Shown here piece by piece: positions 59,601-64,000 of a DNA stretch of 64,000 nt (its first letter is position 1; each line of letters opens with the position of its first letter). The stretch comes from Earliella scabrosa (taxonomy: Eukaryota > Basidiomycota > Agaricomycetes > Polyporales > Polyporaceae), in assembly GCA_022605405.1 (NCBI GenBank), contig JABYQQ010000015.1, positions 1,240,001 to 1,304,000 of the forward strand. Direction: 5' to 3'. Below the pieces are notes generated by a model. That model saw only the letters and a list, made by a program, of their open reading frames with translations, ran no database searches and was not told the origin of the DNA. The translations under genes were made by a program, and so were the position numbers.

Positions 59601-61895
59601 GGGGAGAGGTAGGAGCCGTATGTAAAGATACCGGAAGGCGCCCCGACAATCGACAATTCCAGCTCAATCGGTGTTACGCCAGAGTCCCAACTCGGCCCCG
59701 AGAGGGGCGCATTCCCCGCCGTTCGACTATCCTCATTTGCCTTTCAGCGTGCGCCGCCGCATCCGCCTCCGCCGCAGCCCGGCTGTCACGTTGGGGACAC
59801 GATGACATACGGAGAGAGTAATGAGATACGTGCACGTAGCGTAAGACGCAGGTCGGAAGCGCGCGAGCACCCACCGTACGGCCCAGGTCCAGATATGTAC
59901 GCGCGAGCGTTCCCAGAAGGGGAGCATGCCCGCGAGAAGGAGGGGCCGGCGGTATGTGTAGTAGGTGCATCCGGATCTGTGTGCACGCGTAAACTCCGAC
60001 CGGAAGAAGCAGTAGATGGAATGAATACAGCAACAGCCGCTGCAGGAGCGACGTACCCGAGCGTCCGAAGGGAGTAAAAGGGCGGGAGAATGGGAACGAA
60101 AAGTGCCTATACGGGCTGAAATCTCGAGCATAGCCCGAGCGTCAAGAGAGATACGAACCGTCGCAAACCGGTGCGCGACATGGCCTTTGTCCGATGCGCG
60201 TGTCGAAGGTGGCGTCGCCCTGTAAGCCTGGAGAATGGAAGGGTGTCGATGACGCACAGTACATGCCGCGTGCACATCTCAAGGGTCGCAGTGATGTGCA
60301 CATGGCCGCGGGGATGGATCGAGACGGCAATGCACATCCCAGATTGGCTGTCAGGGTTAGACACCATCTAGTGCAGATGAAGAGCCACAGCCCAGGGGGG
60401 CTCGATCCAGAGGTCCGACCGTGCGATGAAGTGCTTCGTGACGGCGCAGAATAGCCGCATGCAGGCACCACGAGAACGCGATGGCGTAGATGAGAGATGG
60501 AAGGAAGGCAGGGTTGCGGAGAAATGAGTCCAGGTGTGACGGGAGACACGACGACCGCCGCTGGGTTCCAGACAGCGTGAGGGAGGTGACTCATCGGTAG
60601 GGGAGCATGGGAGCGCAGCTGCGCGGAGAAAGCTCGCCATCGCGCGGGGAACGCTGCGGGAGTCTGGGAGGGAGAGACGATGACAGCGAAGTGGAAGGAA
60701 ACGTACGCGAACGCGGGATGCGGTTCACGGGAGTGAAGACTGCTGGAGCTCGTGTGAGCGTGCATGAACGCTCAGGCGGCGCAGACGAGAAACGGTGATG
60801 GGTTCGGACGAGTGCACAGTGAAGGACGGCGTCCGGTGATGATTCGACGACGAAGGACTGCGCGTAGCCGGATGGACGCGTTCGGAAGATGGCGGACGCG
60901 TAGCCGGGTGCGGAGTGCGCAGGTCGGGCGAGAATAGCGCGTGTGAGCACCGGGATCGAGAGACCGACCGGTACGCTGCGAGAGATGGCGCTAGGGAGGG
61001 AAGGGAATGTGGAGGAAAAGAGAACCGGGAGCATAGCCTGTGTGGGCGGCCCACCGGGTGGCAAGATCCGAGCGAAGGAGTAGGCAGGTGTCCGACTGAG
61101 CCGGTGGAGGCGGACGAACGGCAGGCGAAGGGGAAGGAGACTGGCAAGACGCGTGGACGGTGACAGAGCGTGCCTTCGCAAGAAGCCGCAGAAAGGGCGA
61201 TGCCGTGAACTGAACGAGCGAGGAGAGGAGAATGGAGGAGGATGAGGGCTGATGAGGGACGGCAGGAGGGCGCGGAGTTGGCCGTGTGATGCGTGGGCGG
61301 CGGTGGGCGTGGGCTAGTTACGGTGTCATGAGCCGGAAGGCAGGGGTGGCAGAAGAGACGAGGCTGGACCGGAAGCTGGCATTAGTCGGCGAATAGATCG
61401 AGGGCTTGTGAGAGAGGGAGAAGTCGGTGCGGTGCGAGGATGGGCGCGTGAGGCACCATGAGGCAGAATCGGAATGATATCTGAGACCGGAGGGGGACGG
61501 TGTGAGTGCCCAGAAGATTGGAAAGAAGACTAAGAGAACGACTTGCCTGCGGCGTCACTTGCAAGGGCTTGCAAGAGGATGGAGGCGTCCAGGTGCGCGG
61601 ATCTGGCAAGTGATGCCGCTCGGTGTCAGTCCCTCTCGTTCGCCGCTATCAGCCTGGCGGTCTTCGCCCGTCCTTGGAAGATTCGTGCTTTCTTGACCGC
61701 CTGAGGAGTGCTTCGAGCACGAGCGCGGGCTGGTGAGAAAGCGGGGATGTGGCCGGGGGAGAGAGAGGGAGAGACGGGCGATGGCCGGGGGCCTGAGCGC
61801 TGACTCTGAGCACTGAGCAGGGATGCACGGCAACACCCGAGCGAGATCCCAGGCAGATGCGATCGGCGGGAGAAGCCGAGCGAGATGGTGGTGAG
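50660..61895. other. Long stretch without a recognisable gene
   Basis: About 11 kb. All frames are under about 210 codons, composition is similar in all phases, and no domain, exon chain or RNA gene was recognised. From about 60 kb on the plus strand is purine-rich and the minus strand gives only Ser/Pro/Arg-rich frames. A small (GAC)n run lies at 59458-59474. No transposon enzyme motif was seen. Confidence 0.4.
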
Positions 61896-62029
61896 GACAT
61901 TGGATGACTTCCCATAACGATCTACGGCTCTACGGACGTCCGTAAATCTCTAAACTGGCCTGTTGGCCGAGATGCCGACGCCGATACAAGGTCCGCTGAT
62001 GGGACAGAGCTCCGTAGACACCGCAAGCG

Positions 62030-62075
62030 CCCAAAATCTAGGAAGGGGGGTCGACCCCCCTTTCTAGATTTTGGG
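62030..62075. repeat. 46-bp near-perfect palindrome inside the MITE-like element
   Basis: CCCAAAATCTAG-x-AAGGGGGG meets CCCCCCTT-x-CTAGATTTTGGG around a central GTCGAC. Only one symmetric position pair fails to match. It can form a cruciform or a long hairpin if transcribed. Confidence 0.9.
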
Positions 62076-62090
62076 ACGTCCGCAGATGCC

Positions 62091-62120
62091 TCGCTTACCC
62101 TCGCTTACCCTCGCATAACC
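62091..62120 (+). repeat. 10-nt tandem repeat
   Basis: TCGCTTACCC occurs twice, then TCGCATAACC. It lies just right of the central palindrome, within the MITE-like element. Confidence 0.7.
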
Positions 62121-62490
62121 TAGCGAACCTCAGGAAAGGAAGTCCCCATCATTACCAAGCAACGTCCCATCAAACCGCTGCCCTTTTGGGAGCTGACATA
62201 ACGTCTCTCCGAGAATCAACCGACGCCCGAAGGTCCGGGGCTGTCGACGAATCGGTCAGGATCTCGGAAGGTGTTCAGGCTCCGCTAGGAATCTACGGCG
62301 TCCGTAGAGCCGCAGAACGTTATGGGAAGTCATCCATTGGCGGTGGCAGGAGCTCGTCGCTCGCTCTCTCCCTCGACTCCGTTTGCCTAAATAGTCTCCG
62401 TCCCAGCGATGCCCGTCCCGACATTCTCCCCTCCGCCTCCGTCCTCGCCCTCCCTCTCCCTCGCTCCGTTTCCCGCCCCGCCCCGCCCTC

Positions 62491-63673
62491 ATGGCCTCAA
62501 ATGACGCGCCCCGATCCACCAACCGCTCCGTGCGCGCCCGCTCCGTCTCTGGTCCGGACGTCTTTGTCAGTCTCCCCTCCGCCCACCTCTCACGTCTCGA
62601 TGGTCCTCACATTGTCTGTGTTGGTGTACTGATCAGTATGTGCTCTAGTTTGACATCGAGATTGACGGGGCCCCCGCAGGTCGCATCGTCTTCCGCCTAT
62701 TCGATGCTGTCTGTCCCATGACCGCCTGCAACTTCCGCGAGCTCGCGACTGGCGAGAATGGCTACGGCTACTCACAGTCATATTTCCATCGCGTCGTCCC
62801 CCAGGTCCGTTTCTCTCTCCCGTTACCCTCGTCCCCGTCTTACCCCGCGTTCCTCCGCCGCAGTTCATGATCCAAGGCGGTGATATTGTCGAGGGTAATG
62901 GAACGACCGGGAGGTCTATCTACGGTCCTACCTTCCCAGGTACGTCCCCTCACCACCCATCTTGCTCGTCCGCTCACGTCTTCCTCCATCTTATTTTCCC
63001 TCTCCGCTCGTCCACCTTCCCTCCGGCGCAGACGAGAACTTTCGCCTCCGTCACGACCGTCCCGGCCTGCTCTCCATGGCCAACCGCGGTCCCCACACGA
63101 ACTCGTCTCAGGTACGTCCTTCTTTTCTTCTTTTGCCCCTTCCTTCCCTTCTTTCCGTGGCTCGTGTCCCCAATCTCCGACGCAACGCCAAGCTCTGCGG
63201 TCCCTTTCCCTCCCCCGCATCCCGGCACTGTACCTATCCCCCACGTGCGCGTCTCGTGCGGGCAACTGCGACCGAGATACGTCTCTCTCGCGTCCGCCCT
63301 TCTCCCGCTCAATAGCTCCCAGCCACACGCAGCCTGTGCAGATCATGACGATGCGCACGGCACGGTCTGCCTACTCGGACGCGAGGGCCCCTTCGTCATG
63401 TTCTTGCATCCTTTCCTCACGTCTATCTCCTTTCCCTCACACGTTTACGCCCTCGCTCCGGTCCGTATATTCTCTTCGCGACGCTGACCGCATGCATCAC
63501 CGCAGTTCTTCATCACAACTGTCCCCGCACCGTGGTGCGACCGCCGGAACGTCGTGTTTGGCGAGGTCCTCCGCGGGATGGACATTGTGCGCAAAATCGA
63601 GTCTTACGCGTCGGATCACATCCTCCGCAAACCCTCGGCTGACGTCCTCATTGCGCGCTGTGGGACGCTATGA
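62491..63673 (+). CDS. Cyclophilin-type peptidyl-prolyl cis-trans isomerase
   Basis: Five exons: 62491-62565, 62649-62804, 62864-62939, 63032-63111 and 63506-63673; 184 residues, all phases agree. After a 25-residue Ser/Arg-rich leader, not a clear signal peptide, the fold starts at [17 protein letters not shown]. Active-site counterparts of human CypA are present: R73 (FHR), F78, M79 and Q81 (FMIQGGD), F131 (SQFFITT) and W139. The position of His126 is Asn144 (RRNVVFG instead of a KHVVFG-like run), the main oddity. The loop [14 protein letters not shown] is also divergent. Such enzymes interconvert proline peptide bonds in folding and signalling, usually in cytosol or nucleus; Trp139 suggests cyclosporin could bind. 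Introns are 83, 59, 92 and 394 nt, the last unusually long. The ATG is preceded by a C/T-rich promoter and the MITE-like element. Confidence 0.93.
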
Positions 63674-64000
63674 CTCTTCAGCGGTATCTCGTGAGCGACC
63701 AGACCAGGACGATATGCTATAACAAGTACTATACAGTGTACTCCTGCTTCCTTGCTTCGTAGTCTGTCCATGCACATTCAATGTATATTATTGGCATCGT
63801 TTCGGCTCGCGCATCTGTATTCCGATTCGTCTATCTACTGCTGCTGCTTCTCTGTACATGTTCCGTGATTCGTCTGTATCGCACATACTACGTGCTCTGT
63901 CCGCCTCACCGTGGGTCTCATTGTACACGCCAAAAGATTCCCGCCCCTGTACACTTACATAGTTGCTTGCTTGATGCGGCATCAATTAGTCTGTCTTTCT
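63674..64000. other. 3' flank of the cyclophilin gene
   Basis: A/T-richer than the gene, as expected of a 3' UTR and terminator region. No further gene seen before the window ends. Confidence 0.4.

Larger units (their letters stand above)
61902..62335. mobile_element. MITE-like element with terminal inverted repeats
   Basis: 434 bp bounded by inverted repeats of about 36 bp. The left end begins GGATGACTTCCCATAACG at 61902; the right end is its reverse complement finishing at 62335. There are two mismatches in the first 36 positions. Both sides are flanked by ATT (61899-61901 and 62336-62338), a possible 3-bp target-site duplication, which would fit PIF/Harbinger-type insertion. No coding capacity, so it would need a transposase from elsewhere. 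It lies 155 bp upstream of the cyclophilin ATG and may contribute to that promoter. Confidence 0.75.

Noticed and set aside
63330..63495. C/D-box small nucleolar RNA in the long cyclophilin intron
   Set aside because: The C box is imperfect, and the only D-box-like CTGA is the splicing branch site.
1..64000. CRISPR array, rRNA or integron
   Set aside because: No regularly spaced repeats of that kind, no rRNA core sequences, and the gene structure is eukaryotic.

Overview
The window is nuclear DNA from a filamentous basidiomycete, most likely an Agaricomycete; a polypore is a guess from the feel of the F-box families. The reasons are GC-rich sequence, genes cut by many short GT-AG introns (46-107 nt, often with a CTGAC/CTAAC branch site just before the CAG), and large divergent F-box families. 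No bacterial or organellar signal was seen. I rebuilt exon structures by hand from reading frames, splice sites and comparison of paralogues. In the complete genes the spliced lengths come out as whole codons.

Layout. 1-1445: 5' part of an F-box/LRR-like gene (copy A, minus strand), running off the window edge. 2155-6905: one arm of a large imperfect inverted repeat. 6963-8565: copy B of the same F-box family (minus), which has lost its ATG and frame. 8.6-17.5 kb: no convincing gene, but short modules repeated perfectly and in shuffled order (10.8-11.0 and 14.8-15.3 kb), a degenerate tandem array and microsatellites. 17550-19066: a bHLH transcription factor (minus). 19.1-23 kb: pyrimidine-rich, no confident gene. 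23150-28325: the second arm of the inverted repeat, with a relic spliced reading frame. 28991-31429: an F-box/WD40 gene (minus). 31894-33531: F-box copy C (plus), intact. 34255-35472: a six-exon tyrosine phosphatase (plus). 35604-37255: a four-exon F-box gene (minus). 37.9-42.1 kb: gene debris. 42175-44793: a second F-box/WD40 gene (plus). 44.8-50.6 kb: more debris, including two further copies of a unit also present at 37.9-39.4 kb. 50.7-61.9 kb: no gene seen. 61902-62335: a small inverted-repeat (MITE-like) element with a 46-bp central palindrome, just upstream of a five-exon cyclophilin gene at 62491-63673.

How the genes fit together. The theme is protein turnover. Six F-box loci of at least two subfamilies lie within 45 kb: copies A, B and C, two F-box/WD40 receptors, and one F-box protein without WD40. 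F-box proteins are substrate receptors of SCF (Skp1-Cullin-F-box) ubiquitin ligases, so this looks like a birth-and-death cluster of receptor genes in a repeat-rich region. The phosphatase, bHLH factor and cyclophilin are ordinary single-copy neighbours.
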